Shown here: one piece after another, positions 34,519-43,884 of the stretch
Position numbering within the stretch: position 1 is the first letter of the stretch
Layout of the letters: each line of letters starts with the position of its first letter
Assembly (NCBI RefSeq): GCF_000411975.1
Contig: NZ_ASXG01000076.1
Coordinates: 1-64,000, forward strand
Source of the DNA: Amycolatopsis orientalis DSM 43388
GTDB taxonomy: Bacteria; Actinomycetota; Actinomycetes; Mycobacteriales; Pseudonocardiaceae
Reading direction: 5' to 3'
Length of the DNA stretch: 64,000 bases
The notes under the pieces: model-generated
Told to the model about the DNA's origin: nothing
Database searches by the model: none
Seen by the model: the letters and a program-made list of their open reading frames with translations, nothing else
Made by a program: the position numbers and the translations under genes

Positions 34519-36479
34519 GAGGACACCCCGACCGCGGCGGACATCGACGCCGTCTGCCTGCGACCTCCTGTGATCTGCAGGGACTTGGTGCGGCCGGCGC
34601 GGACGCCGTTGGCGATGACGACGACCTCGGCCAACTCATGCACCAGTACCACCGCGGCCAAGCCGACCACGCCGAACAACGCCAGCGGGATCAACACGGT
34701 GATCAACCCGAGGGACAGGCCGACGTTCTGCAGCATGATCCGCCGGGCGCGGCGGGCGTGGGTGAACGCCTGCGGCAGGTGCCGCAGGTCCTCGCCCATG
34801 AGCGCGACGTCAGCGGTCTCGATCGCCACGTCGGTGCCCATCGCGCCCATCGCGATGCCCAGATCGGCGGTGGCCAGGGCCGGCGCGTCGTTGACGCCGT
34901 CGCCCACCATCGCGGTGGAGCGCTGGCTGCGCAGCTGTTCGATCAGGCGAGCCTTGTCCTCCGGGCGGAGTTCGGCGTGCACGTTTTCGATCCCGACGTC
35001 CTTCGCCAGTGCGGTGGCGGTGGCGTGGTTGTCGCCGGTGAGCATCGCGACGTGGTAGCCGTCCCGGCGAAGCTGCGCCACCACCTCGACGGCTTCCGGG
35101 CGAAGCTCGTCGCGGACCGCGATCGCGCCGACGACCTGGCCGTCCTGCTCGACCAGCACCGCGGTCGCGCCGGCCTGCTGCATCCGCGCCACGTCCGTCG
35201 CCAGTGAGCTGGGTTCGAGCCAGCCGGGACGCCCAAGCCGAACGGTGCGCCCGTCCAGACGGCCGGTGAGACCCGCCCCGGTGACCGCCTCCACGGCCGA
35301 GGCCGGGGTGACCTCGTCGACCGCGGCAAGGATCGCCCTCGCGAGAGGATGTTCGCTGCGGGCCTCCAATGCTGCTGCCAGGTGCAGGACCTGCTCGCGG
35401 CTCGCGCCATGGGTGGTGGCGACGTCGATGACGGCGGGCCGGTTCGCGGTGAGGGTGCCGGTCTTGTCCAACGCGACTCCGCGGACCGCACCGAGCGCTT
35501 CGAGGGCGGCACCGCCCTTGACCAGCACGCCGAGCTTGCTGGCCGCGCCGACCGCGGCCACGACCGCGACGGGCACGGAGATCGCCAGCGCGCACGGGGA
35601 GGCGGCGACGAGCACGACCAGGGCACGCTCGATCCAGGTGACCGGGTCGCCGAGCAGGCTGCCGACCGCAGCGATCAGCGCGGCGGCGATCATGATGCCC
35701 GGCACCAACGGTTTCGCGATGCGGTCCGCGAGGCGTTGGGAGGCGCCCTTACGGGCCTGTTCGGCTTCCACGATCCGCACGATCCGCGCCAGGGAGTTGT
35801 CCTCCGCGGTGGTGGTGACCTCGACTTCGAGCACGCCGGTGCCGTTGATCGATCCAGCGAACACCTCGCTGCCGGGACCTGCCTCGACCGGCACCGATTC
35901 GCCGGTGATCGCCGAGACGTCCAAGGCAGTACGGCCGTCGCGGATGATGCCGTCGGTGGCGATTCGCTCACCGGGCTTGACCAGCATGCTGTCGCCGACC
36001 CGCAGCTCGGCCGGCGACACCATGACCTCCGTGCCGTCGCGCAAGACGGTGGCCTGCTCGGGAACCAGGGACAGCAGGGCACGCAGGCCGCGACGGGTGC
36101 GGGCCAGCGAGTACTCCTCCAGGCCCTCACTGATGGAGAACAGGAAAGCCAGCATCGAGGCCTCGCCGACCTCGCCGAGAATGACCGCGCCGACCGCGGC
36201 GATCGTCATCAGCGTGCCGACCCCGATCTTGCCCTTCACCAGCCGCTTCAGCGTGGACGGGACGAAGGTGTAGGCACCGGCCAGCAACGCCGCCACCTCC
36301 AGCACCAGCTCCACCGGCCGCGCCGCGCCGGCCCAGCCGGCGATCAGCGCGGCGAGCAGGAACGCTCCAGAGCTCGCCGCGAACTGCAGTTCCTTGACTT
36401 GCCACAGCCGCTCCGGCTCGTGCTCCTCGGCCTCCACGCTCACAGGTTCTTCGTGGCCGCAGCCGCACGCGTCACTCAT
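34515..36479 (-). CDS. P1B-type heavy-metal ATPase (CadA/CtpG-like)
   Basis: 654 residues. N-terminal MSDACGCGHEEP is a short Cys/His metal tail instead of an HMA domain. The membrane motif is SPC (VAASPCALAISVP), with DKTGT, SEHPLARAI, GDGVNDAPAL and a last helix with HELAEVVVIANGVRAGR. SPC-type pumps move Cd, Co, Zn or Pb rather than Cu. Located between CmtR and LspA, which points to Cd/Pb. ATGA overlap with cmtR. Confidence 0.93.
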   Translation of the reverse strand: MSDACGCGHEEPVSVEAEEHEPERLWQVKELQFAASSGAFLLAALIAGWAGAARPVELVLEVAALLAGAYTFVPSTLKRLVKGKIGVGTLMTIAAVGAVILGEVGEASMLAFLFSISEGLEEYSLARTRRGLRALLSLVPEQATVLRDGTEVMVSPAELRVGDSMLVKPGERIATDGIIRDGRTALDVSAITGESVPVEAGPGSEVFAGSINGTGVLEVEVTTTAEDNSLARIVRIVEAEQARKGASQRLADRIAKPLVPGIMIAAALIAAVGSLLGDPVTWIERALVVLVAASPCALAISVPVAVVAAVGAASKLGVLVKGGAALEALGAVRGVALDKTGTLTANRPAVIDVATTHGASREQVLHLAAALEARSEHPLARAILAAVDEVTPASAVEAVTGAGLTGRLDGRTVRLGRPGWLEPSSLATDVARMQQAGATAVLVEQDGQVVGAIAVRDELRPEAVEVVAQLRRDGYHVAMLTGDNHATATALAKDVGIENVHAELRPEDKARLIEQLRSQRSTAMVGDGVNDAPALATADLGIAMGAMGTDVAIETADVALMGEDLRHLPQAFTHARRARRIMLQNVGLSLGLITVLIPLALFGVVGLAAVVLVHELAEVVVIANGVRAGRTKSLQITGGRRQTASMSAAVGVSS

Positions 36480-36886
36480 CGAGCACTCTCCTTGCTATCC
36501 CGAATCACGCTGTCCGGGGTTGCGTCGGCCGCGGCGTCGGTGCCGTAGTTCGGGCACAGCGCCACCGCGTTGCCGGTCGCGGCCAGCAGCGTCTCCGCCG
36601 ACGCCAGCAGGTCCATCAACTCCGGCCGGGCGAGGCTGTAGAACACCTGCCGGCCCTGCGGGCGGCCCACCACCAGCGCGCAATCACGCAGGCAGGCCAC
36701 GTGCGCCGAGACCGTGGACTGCGCCATCCCCAGCGCGGCCACCAGGTCTGCGACCCGCGCCTCCCCATGAGCGAGGCGTTGCACGATCGCCAGCCGGGTG
36801 GCGTCGGAGAGACTGTGGAACAGCGCCACCGCCGGGTCCAAGCCCGCGCCCACGCTCGACGCGAGGCATCCATCCCTGCTTATCAT
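36476..36886 (-). CDS. cmtR: ArsR-family Cd/Pb sensor, CmtR-like
   Basis: 136 residues. The DNA-recognition helix reads STVSAHVACLRDCALV with Cys 65 and Cys 69, plus Cys 111 in LCPNYG: the three thiolates that bind Cd/Pb in mycobacterial CmtR. The start is uncertain: the ATG (36886) and a GTG (36892) lie inside the dyad 36881-36904, while a GTG at 36853 would free it. A leaderless message could also explain the overlap. It represses the ATPase-lspA operon that follows. Confidence 0.88.
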   Translation of the reverse strand: MISRDGCLASSVGAGLDPAVALFHSLSDATRLAIVQRLAHGEARVADLVAALGMAQSTVSAHVACLRDCALVVGRPQGRQVFYSLARPELMDLLASAETLLAATGNAVALCPNYGTDAAADATPDSVIRDSKESAR

Positions 36887-36904
36887 CGCCACAAGACGAT
36901 GATA
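36881..36904. promoter_or_regulatory. CmtR-type operator
   Basis: TATCATCG-N8-CGATGATA, perfect 8-bp arms at the 5' end of the cmtR gene. Position fits autorepression. Confidence 0.65.
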
Positions 36905-36981
36905 GCAGCAATTGGCGATTCAAACGACAACGACTGCGTCAGAGGACGTGCCCGGACTCGCTCGGACCCCAGTAATCCATT

Positions 36982-37001
36982 TATGCGCATATCACTATAC
37001 T
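36982..37001 (+). promoter_or_regulatory. Promoter of zinc-ribbon/CDF operon with palindrome
   Basis: TATGCGCATA (36982-36991) is a perfect palindrome just before a -10-like TATACT (36996-37001), about 55 bp from the gene start. A candidate site for an ArsR-type regulator, possibly CmtR. Confidence 0.4.
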
Positions 37002-37053
37002 TGAGGCAGGATAGGCAGCGGACGTGAGCGATGACGACGCGAGAGGTGCAGCG

Positions 37054-37422
37054 ATGAGTAGCGCGACAGGCGAGCAGCCGACAGGCGGCGGGGCGGGGTT
37101 GTTGTGCCCGAAATGTGTGTCCCAGATGCTGCCGGTGAACCGGTTCGGGGTGGAGATCGACCAGTGCACCGGTTGCGGCGGGGTATTCCTCGACCGCGGC
37201 GAGATGGAACAGCTGGCCACGGCGGAGGCCAGGTTCTACGCCGCCGCCCAGCCCACCCCGCCGTCGCAGCCTGCGCCGCCGCAGTACGCGGCACCGGCTC
37301 AGCCGTACTACCCGCCACCCGCCTACGGCGAGCGCCGCCATGGCGGCGGGTTCCTGGGTGAGCTGTTCGGGCAGCACGAGTACCGTCCGCAGCACGGAGG
37401 GCACCACGGTGGCCACCACTGA
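37054..37422 (+). CDS. TFIIB-type zinc-ribbon protein with His-rich tail
   Basis: 122 residues. Zinc ribbon CPKC...CTGCGGVFLDRGEMEQL (residues about 28-60), a Pro/Gln/Tyr-rich linker, and a His-rich end, QHGGHHGGHH. The zf-TFIIB family has no fixed function; the His tail suggests metal binding. ATG preceded by GAGAGGTG. The CDF gene starts 14 nt before its end, so they are co-translated. Confidence 0.85.
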   Translation: MSSATGEQPTGGGAGLLCPKCVSQMLPVNRFGVEIDQCTGCGGVFLDRGEMEQLATAEARFYAAAQPTPPSQPAPPQYAAPAQPYYPPPAYGERRHGGGFLGELFGQHEYRPQHGGHHGGHH

Positions 37423-38395
37423 ACACCAGGCCCAACGTGCCGGGCAGGCGGAGGGGACCGGCGAGACCGGACACGGACACGGGCACGGGGTGTCGGCGAA
37501 CGCGGACCGGAAGTGGCTCGGTCTCGCGCTCGGGCTGATCGTGGCGTTCATGACGGCCGAGGTGGTGGTCGGGCTGATCGCCGGATCGCTGGCGCTGATC
37601 TCCGACGCCGGGCACATGCTCACCGACGCCGCGTCGATCGTGCTCGCGCTCATCGCGATCCGGCTGGCGGCCCGGCCCGCGCGCGGCAACTACACCTACG
37701 GCCTCAAACGCGCCGAGATCCTCTCCGCCCAGGCCAACGGCATCACCCTGCTGTTGCTGACCGCGTGGTTCGTCTACGAGGGCGTACGCCGGCTCATCGA
37801 CCCCCCACCGGTGGAGGGGCTGCTGGTGTTCATCACCGCACTGGTGGGCATCGCGGTCAACGTGGCCGCGTCCTGGTGCATCAGCCGCGCCAACCGGTCC
37901 AGCCTGAACGTCGAGGGTGCGTTCCAGCACATCCTCAACGACCTCTACGCGTTCATCGCGACCGCGGTCGCCGGTGGCGTGATCCTCTGGACCGGCTTCG
38001 CCCGCGCGGACGCCATCGCCGCGTTGATCGTCGCGGCGCTGATGGCCAAGGCGGGCTGGGGCCTGGTCAAGGAATCCGGGCGGATCTTCCTCGAAGCCGC
38101 CCCCGCGCACCTGGACCCCGAGGCGATCGGCGGCGAGTTGGCCGCCGTGCCCGACGTAGTGCAGATTCACGACCTGCACATCTGGCAGATCACCTCCGGC
38201 GACACCGCGCTGTCCGCGCACATCCTCGTCAAACCGGGCGCCGACTGCCACGCCATCCGCCAGGGCGTCGAGGAGATCATGCGCGCACGCCACCACCTGG
38301 AACACACCACCCTGCAGGTCGACCACACCACACCCGAGGCCGACGACGAGCACTGCGACCACCCGCACGGCCGGACCTACCGACCCCAGCCATGA
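37409..38395 (+). CDS. Cation diffusion facilitator (CzcD/ZitB-like)
   Basis: 328 residues, six helices. N-terminal HGHGHG, metal-site Asp/His in SDAGHMLTDAAS (helix 2) and QHILNDLYAF (helix 5), C-terminal cytoplasmic domain with IHDLHIWQITSG and HHLEHTTLQVDH, and a His/Cys-rich end. Exports Zn, Cd or Co using the proton gradient. GTG start after GGAGGGCACCACG. Confidence 0.93.
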   Translation: MATTEHQAQRAGQAEGTGETGHGHGHGVSANADRKWLGLALGLIVAFMTAEVVVGLIAGSLALISDAGHMLTDAASIVLALIAIRLAARPARGNYTYGLKRAEILSAQANGITLLLLTAWFVYEGVRRLIDPPPVEGLLVFITALVGIAVNVAASWCISRANRSSLNVEGAFQHILNDLYAFIATAVAGGVILWTGFARADAIAALIVAALMAKAGWGLVKESGRIFLEAAPAHLDPEAIGGELAAVPDVVQIHDLHIWQITSGDTALSAHILVKPGADCHAIRQGVEEIMRARHHLEHTTLQVDHTTPEADDEHCDHPHGRTYRPQP

Positions 38396-38466
38396 ACCCC
38401 GGCCCAGGTCAGCTCAACGTTTCCACGCGGGCCTGGGCCGGCCGCGCCCGCACGGAGGAACCCACC

Positions 38467-38772
38467 ATGACGACCACGCTACTGGCCGCCGGCTCAGGCA
38501 CGGCCGGAGTCTGGACCCTGATCGCCATCGTCGTCGCCCTCGCCGCCGCGCTCACCGGAATCGGCATCGCCCAAGCCCGCGACCCCGAACGCCGCCGCAT
38601 CGCCGCCCAGGCGGGCGAAGCCGGCGCCACCACGACCGGCATGCCCTCCGGAGTCGAGGATCCTGACGGTGCCGCGGCAGGCGACGACGCGGCCGACGAC
38701 CGCCCGGATGACGGCCTTCCCGAGAGCAGAACGAGAGGCTCCGAGGACGGGGCCGCGCCGAATTCCCCGTAA
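38467..38772 (+). CDS. Small single-helix membrane protein
   Basis: 101 residues. Helix GVWTLIAIVVALAAALTGIGIAQARDPERRR followed by an acidic, Asp/Ala/Gly-rich tail. No family recognised. ATG after GGAGGAACCCACC. Lies between the CDF and ctaG genes on the same strand. Confidence 0.6.
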   Translation: MTTTLLAAGSGTAGVWTLIAIVVALAAALTGIGIAQARDPERRRIAAQAGEAGATTTGMPSGVEDPDGAAAGDDAADDRPDDGLPESRTRGSEDGAAPNSP

Positions 38773-38852
38773 CCGCCCGACGGTGACAGCGGCCTGAGCG
38801 AGCATCCGCGTGGCCGTGACCCGAGACCGACAGGACCCGTGACGCAGCCATC

Positions 38853-39872
38853 ATGCCGACCGTTTCCTTGCCACCCTTGACCTGGACCACCGCGCTCACC
38901 GCATGGTCCTGGCATCCCGCACCGATCGCGGCGATGCTGGCCTTCGGTCTCTGGTACGCCCTGCGCGTGCGGAAGCTCCGCCGAGCCGGTGGCACCTGGC
39001 CCGCAAGCCGCATCGTGTGGTGCTACAGCGGGCTCGGCAGTTACGCCCTCGTCACCGTGACCTCGATCGGGGCCTATCAGAACGTTCTCTTCAGCGTCCG
39101 CGCCATCCAAGTCGTCACGCTGCTGATGATCACACCGCAATTCCTCGCCCACGCCCTGCCCGCCCGACTCGCCCGCGACACCGCAACCCCGGCAACCAGG
39201 GCACGGTGCAGCCGCATCCTGCACTCGGCCGCCATGCGGGCCGTCACCCATCCGCTGATCGGCGTGCTAGTGCTGCTCGGCGTACCCATCGCGCTCTACG
39301 GCAGCGGCTGGTACGAAGCCGGGCTGCGCAGCCACTGGACCAGCGAACTCACCCAAGCCGCGCTACTGATCGCCGGGGCACACTACTTCTGGACCCGCCT
39401 GCAACGCGATCCCGTGCCCAAGCTGTACCCGCACGTCGTCTCGGTCGGACTGACCTTCGCCGAAGTCGCCCTCGACGTCATCGTCCCCATCGCCCTGCTC
39501 ATGTCCGGCAGCCTCGTCGCCGCCGACTACTATCTCGCACTCAACGGCGCAGGAGGGCTTCCCCCCGACACCGACCAGACAACCGGTGCGGCCGTCCTGT
39601 GGGGCCTCGGCGACCTCGCCCTCGTACCCTTCCTCATCCTGTCCATGCAGCAACTGCGACGCCGCGACAAGGAACACGCCGCCGAGATCGACGCACAACT
39701 CGACCAATACCAACGAGCCGAACAACGCAGACAAAACCCCACAGCAACAGCCGCTGAAACGGCCGGCACTGCTGCGGAACTACCTGCCACGATGCGCCCC
39801 TGGTGGGAAGACGACCCGAACGTCGCGGCACACTTCCGATGGACACAGCAAAAACCGCCCCAGGACGGCTAA
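38853..39872 (+). CDS. ctaG: Cytochrome c oxidase assembly factor CtaG (Caa3_CtaG)
   Basis: 339 residues, about seven helices. WSWHPAPIAAMLAFGLWYALRVRKLRRAGGTWPASR is the family start; ITPQFLAHALPARL and GAHYFWTRLQRDPVPKLYPHVVSVGLTFAEVALDVIVPIALLM are its core motifs. The charged C-terminal tail (KEHAAEIDAQLDQYQRAEQRRQ) is helical. It helps insert copper into heme-copper oxidases. Its presence in a metal-efflux cassette is unusual and fits the copper-respiration theme. Confidence 0.9.
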   Translation: MPTVSLPPLTWTTALTAWSWHPAPIAAMLAFGLWYALRVRKLRRAGGTWPASRIVWCYSGLGSYALVTVTSIGAYQNVLFSVRAIQVVTLLMITPQFLAHALPARLARDTATPATRARCSRILHSAAMRAVTHPLIGVLVLLGVPIALYGSGWYEAGLRSHWTSELTQAALLIAGAHYFWTRLQRDPVPKLYPHVVSVGLTFAEVALDVIVPIALLMSGSLVAADYYLALNGAGGLPPDTDQTTGAAVLWGLGDLALVPFLILSMQQLRRRDKEHAAEIDAQLDQYQRAEQRRQNPTATAAETAGTAAELPATMRPWWEDDPNVAAHFRWTQQKPPQDG

Positions 39873-40288
39873 TTCCGGTGCCTCTGCCCGCCATCGCAAG
39901 CGGCTTCGCTCACCGGCGGTGCTGGACATCAGCGACCAACCGGTTGTGCCGTCGACAAGAAGACCACGGTGCCGCCTACCGGTGCGCCGGGCTCCATCTG
40001 CCCGCAAGGGGGCCAGCCGTCCGGCACGGCGGCCCGGGTCTGGACAAGCGGTACCAGCAGAACACCCACCGCCGATGCGGCGAGCCCAGATGAATCGTGG
40101 CCGTGCACTCGATGCGCAGCCGGACGGCGCATCGTCGACGCGAGCGCTGTGACTTCTTCGGCTCGATCGCCGCTGACAGCGAGGGCGAGCTGGAGCAGTT
40201 AGGACCCACCGGATGCCGACCGGTGCGCGACGCTCCTGATCAGCGCCGGAGCCTCACCACGGCCTCATTCTGGCATGGCTGACGGAGG
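39873..40288. other. Gene-free stretch right of cassette
   Basis: About 415 bp with only short overlapping readings (such as MAVHSMRSRTAHRRRERC on the plus strand) and no recognisable product. Likely remains of an older gene or insertion scar at the right edge of the metal cassette. Confidence 0.4.
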
Positions 40289-40915
40289 TCAGCGGCCCTG
40301 GCCGGGAGCGGGCTGGACGGAGCCGCCGGTGCGGGACTGCGGTTTCCGCCCGGCGACGATGTCGTCGAGGGCGGACTTCAGCAGCGGCGGGTCCACCGGG
40401 CCGGTGATCTTGGCGACGATGGTTCCGGAGCGGTCGAGGAAGAACGTTTCCGGGATGCCGTAGATCCCGAATTCCATGGCCGCGCGGGAGCCGGGGTCGG
40501 TGACGTACTGGTAGCTCTTGCCGCGGCCGAGTTCGTTGAGGAATCCGACCGCGGACTTGGGCTGGTCCTGGTAGCTGATGCCGACGAAGGTCACGCCCGC
40601 CGTGCGGTAGGCGTCCGCGGCGGCGGTCAGGGTGGGCTGTTCCTCGCGGCACGGCACGCACCATGAGGCCCAGAAGTTGACCACGACGACCTGGCCGCGC
40701 AGCGAACGCAGCGCGAGGCCGCCGTCTCGTTCGAGGTAGGGCAGGGTGAGCTCGGGTGCGGGCTTGCCGATCAGCGGGGTGTCGACCAGGTTCGGGTCGT
40801 CGCCGATCCGGGTGCTGATGAGCACGCCGACGGCGACCGCGGCGACGGCGACGGCGAGCGCGGTCCAGCGGAGCCATCGCATGGTGCCGCGGCGGGCGTC
40901 GGCGCCGGCTGTCAT
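40289..40915 (-). CDS. ccmG: CcmG/DsbE/ResA-type thiol-disulfide protein
   Basis: 208 residues. N-terminal membrane anchor (WTALAVAVAAVAVGVLI), thioredoxin fold with FWASWCVPCREEQPTL and cis-Pro in YGIPETFFLDRSG (the CcmG GxPETF motif). It reduces the CxxCH cysteines of apocytochrome c outside the membrane. Last gene of the ccm operon; ATGA overlap with ccmI. Confidence 0.93.
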   Translation of the reverse strand: MTAGADARRGTMRWLRWTALAVAVAAVAVGVLISTRIGDDPNLVDTPLIGKPAPELTLPYLERDGGLALRSLRGQVVVVNFWASWCVPCREEQPTLTAAADAYRTAGVTFVGISYQDQPKSAVGFLNELGRGKSYQYVTDPGSRAAMEFGIYGIPETFFLDRSGTIVAKITGPVDPPLLKSALDDIVAGRKPQSRTGGSVQPAPGQGR

Positions 40916-41454
40916 CGTCCCTCCTTGGCCAGTTCGCGCCGCGCGGTGGCGATCATGGCGTCGACGTCCTGGCGGGTCTGGGCGGGCAGCCCGGGTCGTT
41001 GCCGGAGCTGGTCGAGGGTGCGCAGCGCGGCGGCCGGGTTGTTTTGAGCGAAGAGCTGCAGGTTCGCCTGCATCCACAGCGCGGTGTCGGCGGCGCCGGT
41101 TCCCGAAGGAAGCGGCGCAGCGGGGGCGCTGGACTGCATGACCTCGTTCCCGGTCACGAAACCGTTCTGGGGACGCTGTTGCACGGCGGCGGGGAGGACG
41201 ACGACCGCAGCGATCCCGGCCGCGACGAGCGTGCCGAGGTAGGCGATGGTCCTCGTCCGTGCCTCGCGGGTGCGGCGTCGCCGGGAGACGGGCTTGGCGG
41301 GTTCGTCGAGGCGGTTGATCGCGTCGGCGGCGGCCTGCTCGTACTCGGCGCGCAGGCGTCGTGCGGCGTCCGGCGGGATTTCCCCGGCGTCGACTTGCGC
41401 TTCGAGCGCGAGGATGTCGCGCAGGGCCTGGTCGCGTTCTTCGGCGGCGGTCAC
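40912..41454 (-). CDS. ccmI: CcmI-like cytochrome c biogenesis protein (TPR end)
   Basis: 180 residues. EERDQALRDILALEAQVDAGEIPPDAARRLRAEYEQAAADAI is the CcmI N-terminal coil, a helix TIAYLGTLVAAGIAAVVVLPAAV follows, and a short TPR-like part (LWMQANLQLFAQNNPAAALRTLDQL). Binds apocytochrome c. GTG overlaps the ccmH stop (GTGA). Shorter than proteobacterial CcmI. Confidence 0.85.
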   Translation of the reverse strand: MTAAEERDQALRDILALEAQVDAGEIPPDAARRLRAEYEQAAADAINRLDEPAKPVSRRRRTREARTRTIAYLGTLVAAGIAAVVVLPAAVQQRPQNGFVTGNEVMQSSAPAAPLPSGTGAADTALWMQANLQLFAQNNPAAALRTLDQLRQRPGLPAQTRQDVDAMIATARRELAKEGR

Positions 41455-41918
41455 AGAGTCTCTCCGGTGCCTTGTTCGCGGGCGTGGCGCAGCGCCAGTT
41501 CGACACGCGCGCGTTCGTCGCCGGCCAGTTCCGGGACGTCGGGTCGTTTCCGCAAGAGCCCGGCCAGCAAGAGCGCTCCGGCGGCGATGCCGGCCAGCGG
41601 CAGCAGCCACACCCACAGCGTGCGGCCGCTCACTGGCGGATCAAGCAGCACCCAGTCGCCGTAGCGGGCCCGGAAGAAGCCGAGGACCTGCTGATCGCTG
41701 CGGCCGGCGGCGACCTGATCCTGCACCGCCTGCCGCATGGCAGTGGCCGTCTCGGACGGCGATTCGGCGATCGACACGCTCTTGCACACCGGGCAGCGCA
41801 GTCGCTGGTCGAGGTCGTGCGCCCGGTCCGCGGTCCCGTTCCCGCCGCTGAGGAGCAGCCCGGCGGTGAGGCCGAGCAGGACGAGGATTCCGGCGAGCGC
41901 GAGCAGGCTTTTACGCAT
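41451..41918 (-). CDS. ccmH: Cytochrome c maturation protein CcmH
   Basis: 155 residues. Signal-anchor helix, LRCPVCKSVSIAES (Cys 42 and 45), RxxVxxxVAAGRSDQQVLGFFRARYGDWVLLDPP, then a C-terminal helix. Handles the thiols of the apocytochrome heme site together with CcmG. Overlaps ccmF by 8 nt. Confidence 0.95.
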   Translation of the reverse strand: MRKSLLALAGILVLLGLTAGLLLSGGNGTADRAHDLDQRLRCPVCKSVSIAESPSETATAMRQAVQDQVAAGRSDQQVLGFFRARYGDWVLLDPPVSGRTLWVWLLPLAGIAAGALLLAGLLRKRPDVPELAGDERARVELALRHAREQGTGETL

Positions 41919-43884
41919 GGCTCACCGTCTCCTCGGCGGGTTCGGCAGTCGGGGAACCGCGTCGGCGCCGTTCGCTGAGGGCCCACGCGCCGCCCGCGGC
42001 CATGAGGAACCCTCCTGTCCACAGCCAGGACATGAGCGGGTAGCGGTAGAGGTTCACCGTCACGGTGCCGGGGGCGATCTGCGCCAGCGCGACGTAGACG
42101 TCGCGGCCCGCGGTGCTCCACACGTCCGGGGTGCCGACGGCCTGGGGCTGGTTGGCGAAGGTCTCCAGTTTGGGCTGGGCCGTCCAGGCGAGCTGTCCGT
42201 TGTCGCGGAATTCCAGATGCGCGTCGCGCTGGGTGCGGTCGGGTTCGGTGTGTTGCTCGCTCTTGGTGAACATGACGGTGTAGCCGGCGAATTCGGCCGG
42301 GTGCTCGGGGGTGAGGGTGACCGTCGCACGGGTCGCGGTGGCTCCGGCCACGGAGATGGCGAGGGCGACGACCGCGACGCCGATGTGCGCGAGCTGCCCG
42401 CCCCAATAGGCGCGCTGCCCGGACACCAGCCGCCACAAGCCGGACGGGCGCCGGTTCGGCGCGGTGGCGAACAGATGCCGGATGCTCGCGGAGACGATGG
42501 TCGCCGCGAGGAAGGCGACCGCGACGACGCCGACGGAGCGGATTCCCGCCACCGCGAACGCGGCGGCGGCGATGCTGCCGATCAGCATCGGGAAGGCCAG
42601 CCGGGTCCAGAGCACGCGCGCGGTCGCCCAGCGGTAGGGGGTGAACGGCCCGGCGCCCATCGCCAGCAGCAGCGCGAACGACAGGGGCACGGCCATCCGG
42701 TCGAAGAACGGGCGGCCGACCGAGACCTGGCCTCCGGTGAACGCCTCGACGAAGATCGGGTACACGGTCCCGAGCAGCACGACGAAGGCGAAAAGGCACA
42801 GCACCAGGTTGTTGACCAGGAAGAGCCCCTCGCGGCTGGCGAGCCGCAGCGACCCGGTGCGGGAGGCGACGTGTTCGCCGCGCAGCGCGAACAGCGTGAA
42901 CCCGCCGGCCAGGACGACCACGAAGAAGCCGAGCAAAGCGGGTCCGACCCCGGACTGGGTGAAGGAGTGCACCGACGCCACCACCGAGGACCGGGTGAGG
43001 AAGGTGCCCAGGATCGTCAGCGCGAAGGTCGCCAGCGCGAGCACGAAGTTCCACGCCTGCAGGGTTCCGCGCTTCACCTGCACGACGGCGGAGTGGACGA
43101 ACGCGGTCGCCGCCAGCCAGGGGATCAGCGCCGCGTTCTCGACCGGGTCCCACGCCCAGTAGCCGCCCCAGCCGAGCACCTGGTAGGACCACCACGCGCC
43201 GACGATCAGGCCCGCGGTGAGGAACGTCCAGGCGACGAGGTTCGCCCGCCGGGTGCGGACCAGCCAGTCGGTGCCGCCGCGGCGGATGAGCAGCGCCGAC
43301 ATGGCGTAGGCGAACGACACCGTGAACCCGACGAAGCCGAGGTACAGCAGCGGGGGATGGATCGCCACCATGATGTCGTTGCGCAGCAACGGGTTCGGGC
43401 CCGGGCCGTCGGCGGGCGGGTTCGCCACGATCCGGAACGGGTTGGCGACGGTGGTCACCAGCCCGAAGAAAAAGGCCGCCACGAGGCCCATGACGCCGAG
43501 CGCGCCGGTGCCCAGCCGGTCGCCGGGGTCGGTCACCTTGCGGCGGGCGACGAAGACGTACCCGGCCAGCAGCAGCGTCCACAGGACGATGCTGCCGCCG
43601 AGAGCCGACCACGCGCTGGTGATGGTGAACAGCAGCGGCGTGGCACGCGAGTGCGTCTCGGCGACGTAGGACATGGCGAAGTCGTCGGTCAGCAACGCCG
43701 TTTCGAGCGCGGCCATCGACAGCACCGCTCCGCCGAGCATCACGAACGAGGCCAGCCGCAACTGTCCGATTCGGACGGAGCCGGGCCGGCGCTGCGCGCG
43801 GAATCCGTACCAGGCCAGCACGAGCGACGCGGCGAGGCCGAGGAATGCGCCGCCCCAGCCCGCGGCGGGAAGCACGGCGGTCAC
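41911..43884 (-). CDS. ccmF: Heme lyase CcmF
   Basis: 657 residues, about fifteen helices. WGGYWAWDPVENAALIPWLAATAFVHS is the tryptophan-rich WWD domain and RRGTLQAWNFVLALATFALTILGTFLTRSSVVASVHSF the following conserved stretch. It ligates heme from CcmE to apocytochrome c. Overlaps ccmE (ATGA) and ccmH. Confidence 0.97.
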   Translation of the reverse strand: MTAVLPAAGWGGAFLGLAASLVLAWYGFRAQRRPGSVRIGQLRLASFVMLGGAVLSMAALETALLTDDFAMSYVAETHSRATPLLFTITSAWSALGGSIVLWTLLLAGYVFVARRKVTDPGDRLGTGALGVMGLVAAFFFGLVTTVANPFRIVANPPADGPGPNPLLRNDIMVAIHPPLLYLGFVGFTVSFAYAMSALLIRRGGTDWLVRTRRANLVAWTFLTAGLIVGAWWSYQVLGWGGYWAWDPVENAALIPWLAATAFVHSAVVQVKRGTLQAWNFVLALATFALTILGTFLTRSSVVASVHSFTQSGVGPALLGFFVVVLAGGFTLFALRGEHVASRTGSLRLASREGLFLVNNLVLCLFAFVVLLGTVYPIFVEAFTGGQVSVGRPFFDRMAVPLSFALLLAMGAGPFTPYRWATARVLWTRLAFPMLIGSIAAAAFAVAGIRSVGVVAVAFLAATIVSASIRHLFATAPNRRPSGLWRLVSGQRAYWGGQLAHIGVAVVALAISVAGATATRATVTLTPEHPAEFAGYTVMFTKSEQHTEPDRTQRDAHLEFRDNGQLAWTAQPKLETFANQPQAVGTPDVWSTAGRDVYVALAQIAPGTVTVNLYRYPLMSWLWTGGFLMAAGGAWALSERRRRGSPTAEPAEETVSHA

